Both the position numbers and the translations under genes were made by a program. A stretch of 64,000 bases of DNA from Natronomonas halophila (GTDB taxonomy: Archaea; Halobacteriota; Halobacteria; Halobacteriales; Haloarculaceae). The notes beneath the pieces were generated by a model, which searched no databases, was not told the DNA's origin, and saw only the letters and a program-made list of their open reading frames with translations. Position 1 is the stretch's first letter. Each line of letters starts with the position of its first letter. Below, piece after piece: positions 40,759 through 49,759 of this stretch. The stretch is taken from NCBI RefSeq assembly GCF_013391085.1, contig NZ_CP058334.1:434001-498000 (forward strand), read 5' to 3'.

Positions 40759-43725
40759 TCAGTCGCTTCTCGGTGGATCGTCTCCGTCCGCGATAGCGTC
40801 ATCGCCACCCGTAGCGACATCGTCGGGGGCGTAATCAATGGTGCTGTCGTGGTCGGGGTCAGTAATCGCAAGCGCCCACGTATAGGTAGGGTCCTGTACG
40901 GCAGCGCTTACGATATCGTCACCGAGGTCGACAACACCGGCGTTCGGCGTGCCGTCGTCGCTGTAAAGCGTCGCGCCGTGACTACCGACGCCCTGGATGG
41001 CGTCGATGACGTCGAACTCGGCGGCTCGCTCCAGCGTCTCGTAGGCATGCTGTTTCGACACGCCGGCTTCGCGGGCGAGGTCGCGAGCGGACTGGGGTTC
41101 GTCGGCGTTCCGCAGCGCCTCAAGGACGTCGGACTGCATCGAGGTCCACGTCTGGATTGTGCCGGGGACCTGGACGTCGGCAAATCCGGTCGGGAGAGCG
41201 TCGGTCTCGACAAACACGGTTGCCGTCGACGACGGATCGTCGGGGTTCCGGGCGTAGCGACCGGCCGACTGGGCGACGTGGTTCTCGCGGACGCTCGCGA
41301 GGATCTCTTGGGCGGTGTCGGCATCCTGGCCTTTGAACTCGCGACCACGAGCCCGTTTAAGTCCGGTGCCGTGGCAGTCGTGGCAGCCGGCGCCGTCGCA
41401 GGACTCGCAATGCGCATTCGTCTCGTCGTCCAGGTCGTCGGGGTCCGAGCGTTCCGGCTCGGCGTCCAGATCGAGCGCGGCGACGACGTCCATAACCATG
41501 CCGTCGCCGGGGTCGAGAGCGCCGAGGACGTACCCGACGGATTCGTCGCCGAAGTCGTTCCGGCTCTTCTCCTCGCCGTAGTGCATCGTCTCGGGGTCGG
41601 GGACACCGTAGTCGCGCATGATCCCCTCGAGGTCGTCCTCGACGGCGCTGGTGGTGATGGCGGTGCGGAAGTCGTCGCCGTACTCTTCGCGAAGATGCTC
41701 GACGATAACCTCGGTCTGCTCGACGTTGAAGTACTTCCCCGAGGCGAGGGGGCGCGTGGCGTCGCCAACCTGGACGACTCGGAGCCCGCGTTCAAAGCGG
41801 CGCCAGAGGCGGCGTTCGTCGACGTCCAGGACCTTCCGGCGCTGGATCTCTGGGTGGACCTGCAGTTGCCAGATCGGGAGCGCCGGGTGGGCGTCCAGCC
41901 CGATCACGCTGCGGGTGAGGCCCATATCCGGTGTGGTCCAGGTCTGTTGGAGTTCGTTCCGGGAGTCGAAGACGACGGTGAGCCATTCGCGGTTCCAGCC
42001 GTCGTCGTCGCGAGCGCCAGAGTCCAGCCGCACAGGTTCGTAGCTGACGCGGCCGACGCGACGGCCGCCGGCGCGCTGCTCGCTGGTAAGGATGGCACGG
42101 GCGAGCGGCCCGGCGAGCGTGTGGGCCCGCGGCGTCGAGTAGTACCACTCGCGGTCGGGCTGTCGCTGCAGCTGGTCGTAGAGTTCCTCGAGGAGCGCGT
42201 CTCGGTATTCGGAGACGACGAGGCCGCGTTTCTGGGCAGCCATCTCGACGTCGTCGGCGACGAGGTCGGCGAGGCGTTCCTTCGGGTGGTCGGCGGTCGC
42301 GACGCTCCAGAACTCTTCCCACGTGTCGAGGTGCGCACCGACTTCCTCGAGGAAGGCGGCAACCGCGCCCTTAACGCGCTCGGTGGTGAGGTCGTGGCTG
42401 AAGTCCGGCTGCTCGTCGATAACCAGGTTCGTCTGGTTCCGGAGGCCGGGGACGTGCGCGAAGTTGTGGGTCGCGATGACGAGCGGGTACTCGTTGTCTC
42501 GCCAGTCGTCCCATTGGGCGATCGCGTCGCAGTCGTGCTCGTACTTGCCTTCCTCTTTACAGGGCAGGTCGACGCCCTGGTCGTTGTGGGCTTCGAGCCA
42601 GCGGTGGGCGTCGCTGAAGGTGACGCCGCGGCCCTGGCAGACCTCCTGGATCCATTCGCTGGCTGGCTGGCCGTCGATAGTCAACACGAGGTCGTCGTCT
42701 TCGTCGTCCGGGTCGGGGTCGAAGTTACCCGCTGCGACCGGGCAGGCTTCGTGCCGGGCGCGGAAGACGAAGTGTTCGCCGCCCTCTTCGCGAGCGACCT
42801 CGGCAGCTTCGTTCCGCGCGTCACGTGTGGGGAGGAGGTGAACGACGGGGCGGTCGTCGGTGAGGTGGTCGTAGGCGCCCCAGCGCGTGGAGTCGATGGT
42901 GTAGCTCTTTCCGGCGCTGGTCGGGGCGTCGACGACGCGCTTGTCCTCGTGGCGGATGACCTCGTGGATCTTCTCCTCGAGGCGGTCGCGAAGCTCATCG
43001 GTGGTCGGCCACTCGAGGCCGCGCTTCTTGGCGGCCCGGCGCCGCTCTTTCGGTGAGAGCGATTCGAGTTGCGCGAGCGGGAGGACACTCGTCGGGGTGG
43101 CGACCTGACCAGCCGACATGGTGGGCGCCGACTCGCTGCTGGTGTCGTCGCTCGCGACCGGCGAGTCCGACCCACCCATGAAGTCAGCGGCAGTCAGGCT
43201 ATCCGCGTCGACGTCGTCGTTATCGCCGGCTGACGCGGGTTCTGGAGACGTAGTTTCTTGTGTCGAACCCGGGGGTTGTGTCTTCGATTCGGGTTCGTAG
43301 CCAGCGATAGCCTCGGCTTCGGCGCTGATATCCCGATCGACGCCGTCGGGGACGTCTTCGTCGACGGTGACCGACTCGGCATCGCTGAGGTCCTGGTCCA
43401 GAACTTGCTGGCCGGCCGTGGTGCCGTTCGGGTCTCCCGGGTGATGCTTCTCACAGAGGCTATCCGGGTGCGGGTTGACGCGAGGCTCGTCGCAATAGGG
43501 GTTCGCACACGTACGGTTGTAGTTCTGGGCGGGAATCGTATCGACGATGACCGGCTCGTCGTCACTTTCCTGGGTCGCCTCGTCGAGGACGTCATCGACG
43601 AGGTCCTGCATTCCGGGTTCGAGTTCGAGTTTGCCGAGGACCTCCCAGCGGTCGGCGTCGGGATGGTTAGCGACGTAGCGCTCGATGCGTTCGCGAACGT
43701 CGTCGGCGTCGCTCAAGCCGACCAC
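40759..43725 (-). CDS. Large SF2 helicase with zinc motifs and winged helix, 988 aa
   Basis: Zinc-like cluster C73-C78-C91-H94. Acidic linker to about 220. Walker A APTSAGKS (267-274), Walker B/motif II VIDEQP (435-440), motif VI QSAGRYAR. Four Cys between motifs I and II (C328, C363, C389, C399) recall the Fe-S domain of XPD-family helicases. CESCDGAG and CHDCHGTG form a DnaJ-like zinc pair. The C-terminus has an HTH (SARDLAREAGVSKQHAYETL). Likely the replicative or DNA-processing helicase. The GTG start at 43725 overlaps the previous gene; a TTG at 43716 would give a TTGA overlap. Confidence 0.85.
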   Translation of the reverse strand: MVGLSDADDVRERIERYVANHPDADRWEVLGKLELEPGMQDLVDDVLDEATQESDDEPVIVDTIPAQNYNRTCANPYCDEPRVNPHPDSLCEKHHPGDPNGTTAGQQVLDQDLSDAESVTVDEDVPDGVDRDISAEAEAIAGYEPESKTQPPGSTQETTSPEPASAGDNDDVDADSLTAADFMGGSDSPVASDDTSSESAPTMSAGQVATPTSVLPLAQLESLSPKERRRAAKKRGLEWPTTDELRDRLEEKIHEVIRHEDKRVVDAPTSAGKSYTIDSTRWGAYDHLTDDRPVVHLLPTRDARNEAAEVAREEGGEHFVFRARHEACPVAAGNFDPDPDDEDDDLVLTIDGQPASEWIQEVCQGRGVTFSDAHRWLEAHNDQGVDLPCKEEGKYEHDCDAIAQWDDWRDNEYPLVIATHNFAHVPGLRNQTNLVIDEQPDFSHDLTTERVKGAVAAFLEEVGAHLDTWEEFWSVATADHPKERLADLVADDVEMAAQKRGLVVSEYRDALLEELYDQLQRQPDREWYYSTPRAHTLAGPLARAILTSEQRAGGRRVGRVSYEPVRLDSGARDDDGWNREWLTVVFDSRNELQQTWTTPDMGLTRSVIGLDAHPALPIWQLQVHPEIQRRKVLDVDERRLWRRFERGLRVVQVGDATRPLASGKYFNVEQTEVIVEHLREEYGDDFRTAITTSAVEDDLEGIMRDYGVPDPETMHYGEEKSRNDFGDESVGYVLGALDPGDGMVMDVVAALDLDAEPERSDPDDLDDETNAHCESCDGAGCHDCHGTGLKRARGREFKGQDADTAQEILASVRENHVAQSAGRYARNPDDPSSTATVFVETDALPTGFADVQVPGTIQTWTSMQSDVLEALRNADEPQSARDLAREAGVSKQHAYETLERAAEFDVIDAIQGVGSHGATLYSDDGTPNAGVVDLGDDIVSAAVQDPTYTWALAITDPDHDSTIDYAPDDVATGGDDAIADGDDPPRSD

Positions 43726-43934
43726 CCCCAGTCCTCGAGCGTGGTCTGGCCGTCAACGTCCGGCTTCTCCCCGCCGTCAGGTACCGGGACGTTCTCGGTG
43801 CGTTCTTCGCCGGCGCCGTCGACGCGATCGTCGACGACGTCGACGGTCTCGCCGTCACCCTGCCAGTAGGGTGCCTCGGAGAGATGCTGAACGGTCCCGT
43901 CGAGCGCGGGCCCGTCGTAGGAGGCAGGGCTCAC
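43713..43934 (-). CDS. Small acidic protein, 73 aa
   Basis: GTG start overlapping the ATPase stop (GTGA). MSPASYDGPALDGTVQHLSE to LEDWGWSA. The C-terminal TTLEDWGWS resembles a short linear motif such as a PCNA-binding box (Q-x-x-L-x-x-W), GQTTLEDW, so it may tether replication proteins. Inference from motif only. Confidence 0.55.
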   Translation of the reverse strand: MSPASYDGPALDGTVQHLSEAPYWQGDGETVDVVDDRVDGAGEERTENVPVPDGGEKPDVDGQTTLEDWGWSA

Positions 43935-45710
43935 CGCCCACCACCTCCGTTGCTCTGTGCGAGTTGAGCGAGGACCTCTTGGTAGGTCTCTTCGATGGTT
44001 GCCTCGTCGACGTTGTAGTCAGCGAGTTCGTCCTCGACGAGGCCGCGAACGTTCGGGGCGACGCTGCCGTCGTTGTTCTTTCGGACGAACCCAGCGTCGA
44101 TGAGGTCCGCCATCTCGTCGTAGTGCGTCGAGTTCGGGTTACCGTCCAGCCCGAGAGCGGCCTGTGCCCACGCCTTCTGGCTGCCGAGCGTCTTGCCGCG
44201 GGCTTCTATGAACTTCAGGAGCTTCTTCTCCTGTGGGGAGAGCGAGGCGGTCTTCTCGACGAGTCGGTCGACGGCGTCCTGGGCGAAGTCCGCGAGGATG
44301 TCTTCCTGGACGCCTACAGAACGAGTACTCTGCTGCGACGACACATCGGTCGAGGCTTCCGGCTCGGGCGGCTGCTCGAAGTCGACTTCGACATCGAACG
44401 TATCGACGAGACTCTCGACGTCTTCAGCTGCAGCGTCGAAGGCGGCGCGGAGTTCCTGCAGTTCCGCTTCGACGTCGGCCAGCTGATCTTCCAGTTCGTT
44501 GCGTTCTTCGCGAGCGGCGTCGGCTTCGGCTCTGGCTTCCTCGAGGTCGGCTTCGAGCGCATCACGTTGTGCTTTCAGTTCGTCGACGCGCTCCTGCAGG
44601 TCCGCGACCCCTTCGCCGACGTCCTCGACAGCTCCGCCGCCGTTCGACCCGAGGTTTTCAAGCGCTGAGGCGAGGCGGTCAGTATCCTCGAGTTCCTGTC
44701 GGAGCTCCTCGTTCTCTTCGCGAAGATCTTCATTTTCTTCGCGAAGCCGCTCCAGTTCGTCTTCTCGCTCGGAACGCCGCTGGGCTTCCTCTTCGACTTC
44801 CTCCTGGAGGTCTTCAAGGACGTCCGCGATTTCGTCCGGGGTCTCGGGGATTTCGAAGGTTTCCTCGCGAGGGTCGGGAGAAGTCCGTTTGCGGACCGTG
44901 ATCGGGCCGATGAGGTCGCCATCGGTGATGGACTGACCGCGGGCGAGTATCTCGCCAGTCTCCAGGGAAGCGAGTTCTTCCTCTGAGCATCGAAGCGCGT
45001 CAGCGGTCCGGCTGAGGTCCTCGTCGCCTGGCTTGTGCGAGATGAAGTCCTGACACAGCTGGATGACGCCGTTGTGTAGGAAGGCGCGGCGCTGGTACCC
45101 GACGATGACTGAGATGCCTTTGTTGCCGCCCTCGGTTGCGGCCTTGATGATTTGGCCGCGGCAGCGCTTTACGTAGTCGTCGAGTTCGGAGTTCCGCGGG
45201 CGCCGAGTCCTTCGGCGCGAGCATGTGCGCCTCGTCGAGAACCAGTAGCGACTTTGTCCGGTCACCGGAGCGGTACTTCTCGTGTGCGCGCTCGTTGAAG
45301 GACTGCAGGACTTTCGCCGCGGCGAGGTGGACACGGCTCTTCTCGTCTTCGTAGTCGGCGTAGGTGGAGATATCGACTAGGATCTTCATCCCGCGGTCGA
45401 GGACCCATTCGCCGATCTTGTCGAGGTCCTTGAGGGCGACAGCGAGGTCTATGCCCTCTTCGTCACGAGCGCCGACCACCGTGATCTGTTCGTCGACGAG
45501 CCGGACTGGCGTGAGGGCGCCGAGTCGTTCGACGATAAGCGTCGGGATGGGGACGTCGGCGAGGTCCTCGAGGATGACGGCGAGGGTGTTTGACTTCCCG
45601 GTCCCCGAGGTGCCTTCGACGCTGAGGCGGAAGTCCTGGATGTCGACAGGGTCGAACTGGACGGCGCCGAGCTCGACGCTGCTGGAGGACTGCTGGGCGG
45701 CCTCAGACAT
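43931..45710 (-). pseudogene. HerA-like ATPase with long coiled coil and winged helix; one-base frameshift
   Basis: Walker A GTSGTGKS (33-40), Walker B LLVLDEAH (155-162). At the ggg of 45198-45200 one extra base shifts the frame: the first part ends in an out-of-frame ELRTRRL tail, the second resumes SELDDYVKRCRGQIIKAA. Repaired, it would be about 592 residues: ATPase core (VGYQRRAFLHNGV), a long Glu/Arg coiled coil (about 290-430), and a C-terminal HTH (KLLKFIEARGKTLGSQKAWA). HerA enzymes are hexameric DNA translocases, so it is a candidate packaging or transfer motor. Either a decayed copy or a homopolymer sequencing error. Confidence 0.8.
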
Positions 45711-45738
45711 CGCCGATCACCTCCAGCCAGAGGCTCAT
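45703..45738 (-). other. 11-codon mini reading frame between two genes
   Basis: MSLWLEVIGDV; its ATG overlaps the zinc-protein stop and its TGA overlaps the ATPase ATG. Probably a translational-coupling relay rather than a functional peptide. Confidence 0.35.
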
Positions 45739-45872
45739 GCGTGGCACCTCCCGTCGTCGAGGGCAGGGCAGTCCTGCTCGTCGGCGACGATGAAGCACCC
45801 GCACGTGTCACAGACCGGGAAGGAGCCCTGCTGCTGAGTATCGGTGTCAGCAGACTCCTCTGGCCGGCTCAT
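45735..45872 (-). CDS. Small Cys-rich zinc protein, 45 aa
   Basis: MSRPEESADTDTQQQGSFPV to GRCHA. CDTCGC, DCPAL and RCH supply enough ligands for one zinc. First gene after the operon promoter at 45897, translationally chained to the ATPase through the mini frame. Confidence 0.58.
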   Translation of the reverse strand: MSRPEESADTDTQQQGSFPVCDTCGCFIVADEQDCPALDDGRCHA

Positions 45873-45896
45873 GACGAACACCTCCGGCTGGAGGTT

Positions 45897-45923
45897 GAGA
45901 TAAAGAACCGTCTTGTGACGGTT
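45897..45923 (-). promoter_or_regulatory. Promoter and palindromic operator of the helicase/ATPase operon
   Basis: Minus-strand CTTTATCTC is about 30 bases before ATG 45872. Directly upstream, over the BRE position, is the perfect palindrome AACCGTC-TTGT-GACGGTT (45906-45923). A regulator bound there would block or recruit the initiation complex. Confidence 0.6.
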
Positions 45924-45940
45924 GTTTCCGTATAAGTGGA

Positions 45941-45964
45941 TGGGACCGCCGTGACACGAACATC
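45941..45964. other. Element-element junction (attP-like)
   Basis: The sequence of the left boundary (TGGGACCGCCGTGACACG) restarts here, preceded by the element's right end (GTATAAGTGGA). This is the junction expected of the excised circle or of a tandem array. Confidence 0.8.
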
Positions 45965-46014
45965 TCGGTTTCCGCCGCCGTTGCCGTACTTCGAACTGAT
46001 TGTTTTCTTATGAG

Positions 46015-47055
46015 TCATGATTTGGTGTCCTCCGTTGGGATGTCGAGTTTCTCCAGGTGCGGCTGCCGCCGCTGCCGGAGTTCCTCGAGCGGGTCCGACT
46101 TGTCGTAGTGTCGTCGCAGAATCTCGGGCGAAACGTTCGCGCGCTTCGCGACGACCTCCATCGGGATGCCCTGGTTGAGCTGCCAGGTGATCGAGCCCGT
46201 TCGGATTTGGTGAGGCGAACGCGTCGACGGGCACTTCGCGATTCCGTTGTTGTGCCACCACTCGCAGTTCCGATCCTCGCGGTCGTGGGGACACGTCGTC
46301 CGCCAGCACGGCGCTGTCCCGAAGTACGCGGCCATCCGGACGCTGTTCTTCGAGATGCGGCCGTACTGCGTGGTGAGCAGCGGGTCGCGCCCGAAGTCGT
46401 CGCGCCGCTCCTTCCGGTTCTCGTCGATGTAGGTCTCGACGACGTCCGCGACGGTCGGCCGGAGCCCGACGGGGCGCTCGCCATCGGACCCGTTTTTCAG
46501 CGGCGTGCCGGACTCCGGCCGGTGCCGAAAATCGAGGTAGTACTCCTCCGACTCGGCGTCGGCGACGTAGTCGCGGAGATCGAGGCCGCGAACGGCGCCG
46601 AGGCGACACCCGATATGCCACATCAACTCCAGGACGACGTGCTTCCGGGAGCCGTACTCGCTACTCTGCCGATACCAGCGAATCTGCGGAATCGCGTCCT
46701 CTGCATCGAGCTTGATGTCGCTGGACTGCTCTTCCTTCGTGACGGTCGGCGGGTCGACCGCCTCGGCGACGTTTTCGTCGACGAGGCCACGGCTCGCGCA
46801 CCACTCCAGCCAGTCCTGGACCGTACCGAGTTGGTTGTTCATCGAGATGGTGCTGATTTCGGCGCGACGGTCGGCTTCGAAATCGTCGATGTCCCACGGC
46901 GTCAACTCGGCCATCGACTCGATGTCGTTCTCGGCGCACCATTCGACGAACTCTTTGGTCCGGTAGTGCAGCGTCGACAGCGAGGCTTCGCGAAGGTCGT
47001 CCCGGCGCTTGTCGATCCAGCGCTGGGCTGCCTCCTCTGGCGACATGTCCCTCAT
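46015..47055 (-). CDS. Tyrosine integrase, copy 2
   Basis: Same 346-residue protein as at 4811-5851, all catalytic residues (R151, H282, R285, Y317) kept. Here its downstream flank is element DNA instead of chromosome. Confidence 0.92.
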   Translation of the reverse strand: MRDMSPEEAAQRWIDKRRDDLREASLSTLHYRTKEFVEWCAENDIESMAELTPWDIDDFEADRRAEISTISMNNQLGTVQDWLEWCASRGLVDENVAEAVDPPTVTKEEQSSDIKLDAEDAIPQIRWYRQSSEYGSRKHVVLELMWHIGCRLGAVRGLDLRDYVADAESEEYYLDFRHRPESGTPLKNGSDGERPVGLRPTVADVVETYIDENRKERRDDFGRDPLLTTQYGRISKNSVRMAAYFGTAPCWRTTCPHDREDRNCEWWHNNGIAKCPSTRSPHQIRTGSITWQLNQGIPMEVVAKRANVSPEILRRHYDKSDPLEELRQRRQPHLEKLDIPTEDTKS

Positions 47056-47534
47056 CGGTCTCCCTCCAGGACATCGCTCATCAAGCGATCCGTTTCTTCT
47101 CGGAGCCTCTCGAGGTCTTTAATAGGGTAGAAGCCAAGCCCGGATTCGCCCTCCAGGAGGTCTCGACAGACATCGCGCTTCAGCTTCTGGATATCATACT
47201 CGGTTAAATAGCGCCCTTCCTCAATCGGTTCTTTATCAGCGTATTCCAGCTTTTCATCGTGAAGCGTGTACGCGCCGGTAACGGCTGCATGGACTCGGAG
47301 GAGAGTCCAGCGAAGTTCCCGGATGGTGTCGAACATCACGTCGGGCGTCATACCCGACCGGACGCCGATTTCGTGGTAGAATTCGGCGTCCCAGGTCCGC
47401 TCGATTGTTTTGTGGCAGTCTGAGCAGACGGTAATGAGGTTCTGGTCCTCATCGGTTCCGCCGTATCGACGAGGCACGACGTGGTGTTCTTCGAGGTGGT
47501 CGGTCGCGTCACAGAATCGGCAGTTATCGTTCAT
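47052..47534 (-). CDS. HNH endonuclease-like protein, copy 2
   Basis: Identical 160-residue product to 5848-6330, with EEHHVVPRRYGG and SDCHKTIE intact. Confidence 0.82.
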   Translation of the reverse strand: MNDNCRFCDATDHLEEHHVVPRRYGGTDEDQNLITVCSDCHKTIERTWDAEFYHEIGVRSGMTPDVMFDTIRELRWTLLRVHAAVTGAYTLHDEKLEYADKEPIEEGRYLTEYDIQKLKRDVCRDLLEGESGLGFYPIKDLERLREETDRLMSDVLEGDR

Positions 47535-47944
47535 GCTGGAATGGAAACGGAGGGGGTTCGGTTCGCGGGCTGTGCGTCGGTCGGCTTCGGCAGCGACGTG
47601 CCGTCGGGCTGGTAGCGGACGTCTTCGTCGGTGGGTCGGTGCTTCGTGACGGCGCCGCAGTCCTCACACCCAACCCGGATGACGTCGCCGACGCTCCGGT
47701 ACTCGAGTGGAAGGAAGCGTTCGGCGCCGCACTCGATGCAGATGCGTCGGAAGCGGACGCGGACGAGGCCGTTTTCGCGTTCGCCGAAGTCCGAGGGGTA
47801 CTCGAAGGGCGCGACTGGCTCGTCGACGAGATCGCGCCCGCACTCGATGGGTTCGCCATCAGTTTCGTCGACGACGTTGTCGCAGCGGTAGACGGTGGTC
47901 GACCGGCCGCCGCACGCTGGGCAGAAGACGATCCAGCGGGTCAT
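47531..47944 (-). CDS. Zinc-ribbon protein, copy 2
   Basis: Identical 137-residue product to 6327-6740. Confidence 0.74.
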   Translation of the reverse strand: MTRWIVFCPACGGRSTTVYRCDNVVDETDGEPIECGRDLVDEPVAPFEYPSDFGERENGLVRVRFRRICIECGAERFLPLEYRSVGDVIRVGCEDCGAVTKHRPTDEDVRYQPDGTSLPKPTDAQPANRTPSVSIPA

Positions 47945-48903
47945 GCGGGACCAGCCTCCTCGGCGTCGGTATCTGGCGTCAGCAGGTCGCAGGCCGTCGT
48001 CGGGTCGTCTGGGAGGCCGTCGCCGGCGACGGCGCCGTCGAAGCCGTAGATGCCGAGCGCTCGCAGGACGCGCTCGGTCGACCAGCCGAGGTTCTCAGCG
48101 AGCTCGCTGACTGTCGAGGCGTCGTCGACCTTCTCCTGGAACTCGCCGGGCTCGAGATAGTCCAGCCGAGCCTGCGGAACGCCGTGCGCCTCAGTCCGGT
48201 GGATTCCTTTCTCGAATGCGTTGCTGCAGACGACGCCGCAGCGACATACCCATGGATAGGACGTCGGCTCCTCCTCGGACGTGTCGTCGGGCGCGTCGGC
48301 GAATCCTTTCGTCTGGACGCTCGTCGCGGCTTCGCTGGCATCTTTTCCGTTCGAAGCAGCGTCCTCGTCGTCGACGTGCTGGCCGGACGTGTCGTCGACG
48401 CGTTGAACGGCCGGCGTCAGGTCCCCCGTTCCGAGTTCGCTGGTGTCCTCGAGGTCATCCTCGTCGTCTCTATCTTCCTCGTCATCGCTGCCGTGCTGGT
48501 GGCCGCGATGAATCGAGAGGCCATGCTCGGAGTCGAACGTTTCACCGCAGTCGGAGCACCGAATCTCAGGTTCCTCGTCGTCTGTGTGCGCACGGCCTTT
48601 GTGAATCGCGAGCCCCTGCTGGTTGCCGGTGTACTCGCAGCCGTCGACGTCGCACTCGATCTCTTCGTCGGCGTCCTCGTCGATGTCTTCCTCGACGGCT
48701 TCGTCGACGTGCTCTTCCTGGTCGGCGTCGGTCACCGATGTCTCCTGCGTCGGCTCGGCCGGCGCCGTGATCGTCACCGAGGCCTGGATGGTGTCGTCGG
48801 TGACTTCGAGGAGTTCGGCATCGTCGACGTCGACGGCGTCCACGGTCTCGAGCTTGTCGAGGACGTCCGCGAGCGCGCGGTAGTTCGTCGCGAGGTCGCT
48901 CAT
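47941..48903 (-). CDS. C2H2 zinc-finger protein, copy 2
   Basis: 320 residues; differs from 6737-7699 only by glutamate for aspartate in the linker after finger 1 (base 48571). Confidence 0.78.
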   Translation of the reverse strand: MSDLATNYRALADVLDKLETVDAVDVDDAELLEVTDDTIQASVTITAPAEPTQETSVTDADQEEHVDEAVEEDIDEDADEEIECDVDGCEYTGNQQGLAIHKGRAHTDDEEPEIRCSDCGETFDSEHGLSIHRGHQHGSDDEEDRDDEDDLEDTSELGTGDLTPAVQRVDDTSGQHVDDEDAASNGKDASEAATSVQTKGFADAPDDTSEEEPTSYPWVCRCGVVCSNAFEKGIHRTEAHGVPQARLDYLEPGEFQEKVDDASTVSELAENLGWSTERVLRALGIYGFDGAVAGDGLPDDPTTACDLLTPDTDAEEAGPA

Positions 48904-49273
48904 GCTTCGACGACCTCCTGGGCAGCGTTCGCGAGCGGTGTCTCCTGGACGTCGACGATCTCCGGGAGTTCCTCCTGGAGGAGGTCCTCAAGTTCGATCG
49001 CCTTTCGTGGTTCGCCCTCACCGCCGCCGGTGGTGAAGTCGTGGTAGCGGTAGCGAGCGGCGCCGTCGTTATCGAGGCTGGTCGTGATGGCCCATTCGCG
49101 AGGCCCGCTGTCGAAGTAGAGGGCCACGCCGTCGACGCGCCGCAGCGTCACCAGCAGGTGGTGCGGCGGCAGCGTCGCGCAGTCATCGCGATAGTACTCG
49201 AGAACGGCCTGGCCGAAGGCCTCGTCGCGGTCGGCGAACGCCTCCAGCGGGTCTCGACCGGCTCACTCGGCAT
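48900..49273 (-). pseudogene. 124-aa hypothetical gene, frameshifted in copy 2
   Basis: One C is missing (CCAGCGGG instead of CCAGCCGGG, near 49248), so the frame changes after MPSEPVET and ends early. The downstream 83 residues remain open in the original frame. True lesion or base-calling error cannot be decided from sequence alone. Confidence 0.7.
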
Positions 49274-49617
49274 CGCCGTCACCCCCTCGGCCTCTTCGAA
49301 CAGCGTTGAAGCGAGTGTTCTCGCGGCTGCCACCACGAGTCCAGCAACCAGCCAGAAGACGATGGTAGCGACCAATATCCCTGCAGCAACCCCTATCAAG
49401 TGCTGCGTGGGGTAGTCGATGATATTCCCGGAGACGGCCTGATAGACGATTGTCCCGACCATCACCGGAATCATGATCGCGGTGAGGAAGGTCGAGATGA
49501 CCCCCAGACCTGCAGCCATTTGATGCTGTAATCCGACACGAGATAGTCGATGTACTGTGCGATGAAGATTCGCAGTACAGAGGACTGTGAGTCGGGTTCA
49601 ACCACGTATTCAGACAT
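49263..49617 (-). pseudogene. 118-aa membrane gene, frameshifted in copy 2
   Basis: Two one-base losses (CCC to CC near 49515 and a C6 to C5 run near 49282) change the frame after SDYSIKW and again near the end. The second fuses the membrane part to the frame of the next gene. Confidence 0.7.
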
Positions 49618-49759
49618 CGACGACACCTCCCTCGCTGGGGTCGCCGAGATGCAGGATGACGGTCTGGAAGCCGTCACGCGTGAAGTCGATATCCTCGACG
49701 AGCTCGTGGCCGCGGAGCTCTTCCAGGAGTTCGCGACGAGCGTCGACGGCGGTGCTCAT
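49610..49759 (-). CDS. 49-aa hypothetical protein, copy 2
   Basis: Same sequence as 8409-8558; it lies between the damaged membrane gene and the methyltransferase. Confidence 0.58.
   Translation of the reverse strand: MSTAVDARRELLEELRGHELVEDIDFTRDGFQTVILHLGDPSEGGVVDV

Larger units (their letters stand above)
4737..45940. mobile_element. 41,204-bp integrated virus- or plasmid-like element, copy 1 (complete)
   Basis: The unit starts at 4737, where identity with the second copy begins, and ends at 45940, immediately before the same sequence restarts. It carries two tyrosine recombinases, an Orc1/Cdc6 initiator, a large helicase, two HerA/FtsK-like ATPases, a TFB-like factor, a C5 methyltransferase and about fifteen membrane or secreted proteins. 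Genes run minus-strand 4811-11247, mixed 11450-16962, minus 17025-32144, plus 32262-39618 and minus 39654-45872. No tailed-virus head or packaging genes were recognised. Confidence 0.93.

Noticed and set aside
40366-43056. 896-codon plus-strand frame opposite the helicase
   Set aside because: The helicase motifs are on the minus strand; the plus translation is repetitive Val/Asp/Gly-rich shadow.
32262-45710. Conjugative plasmid with relaxase and type IV secretion
   Set aside because: HerA/FtsK-like ATPases are present, but no relaxase, VirB4-like protein with extended domains, or pilin operon was recognised.
4737-45940. Tailed-virus provirus
   Set aside because: No terminase large subunit, portal, HK97 capsid, tape measure or tail sheath was seen in any frame; LamG fibres alone are not specific.
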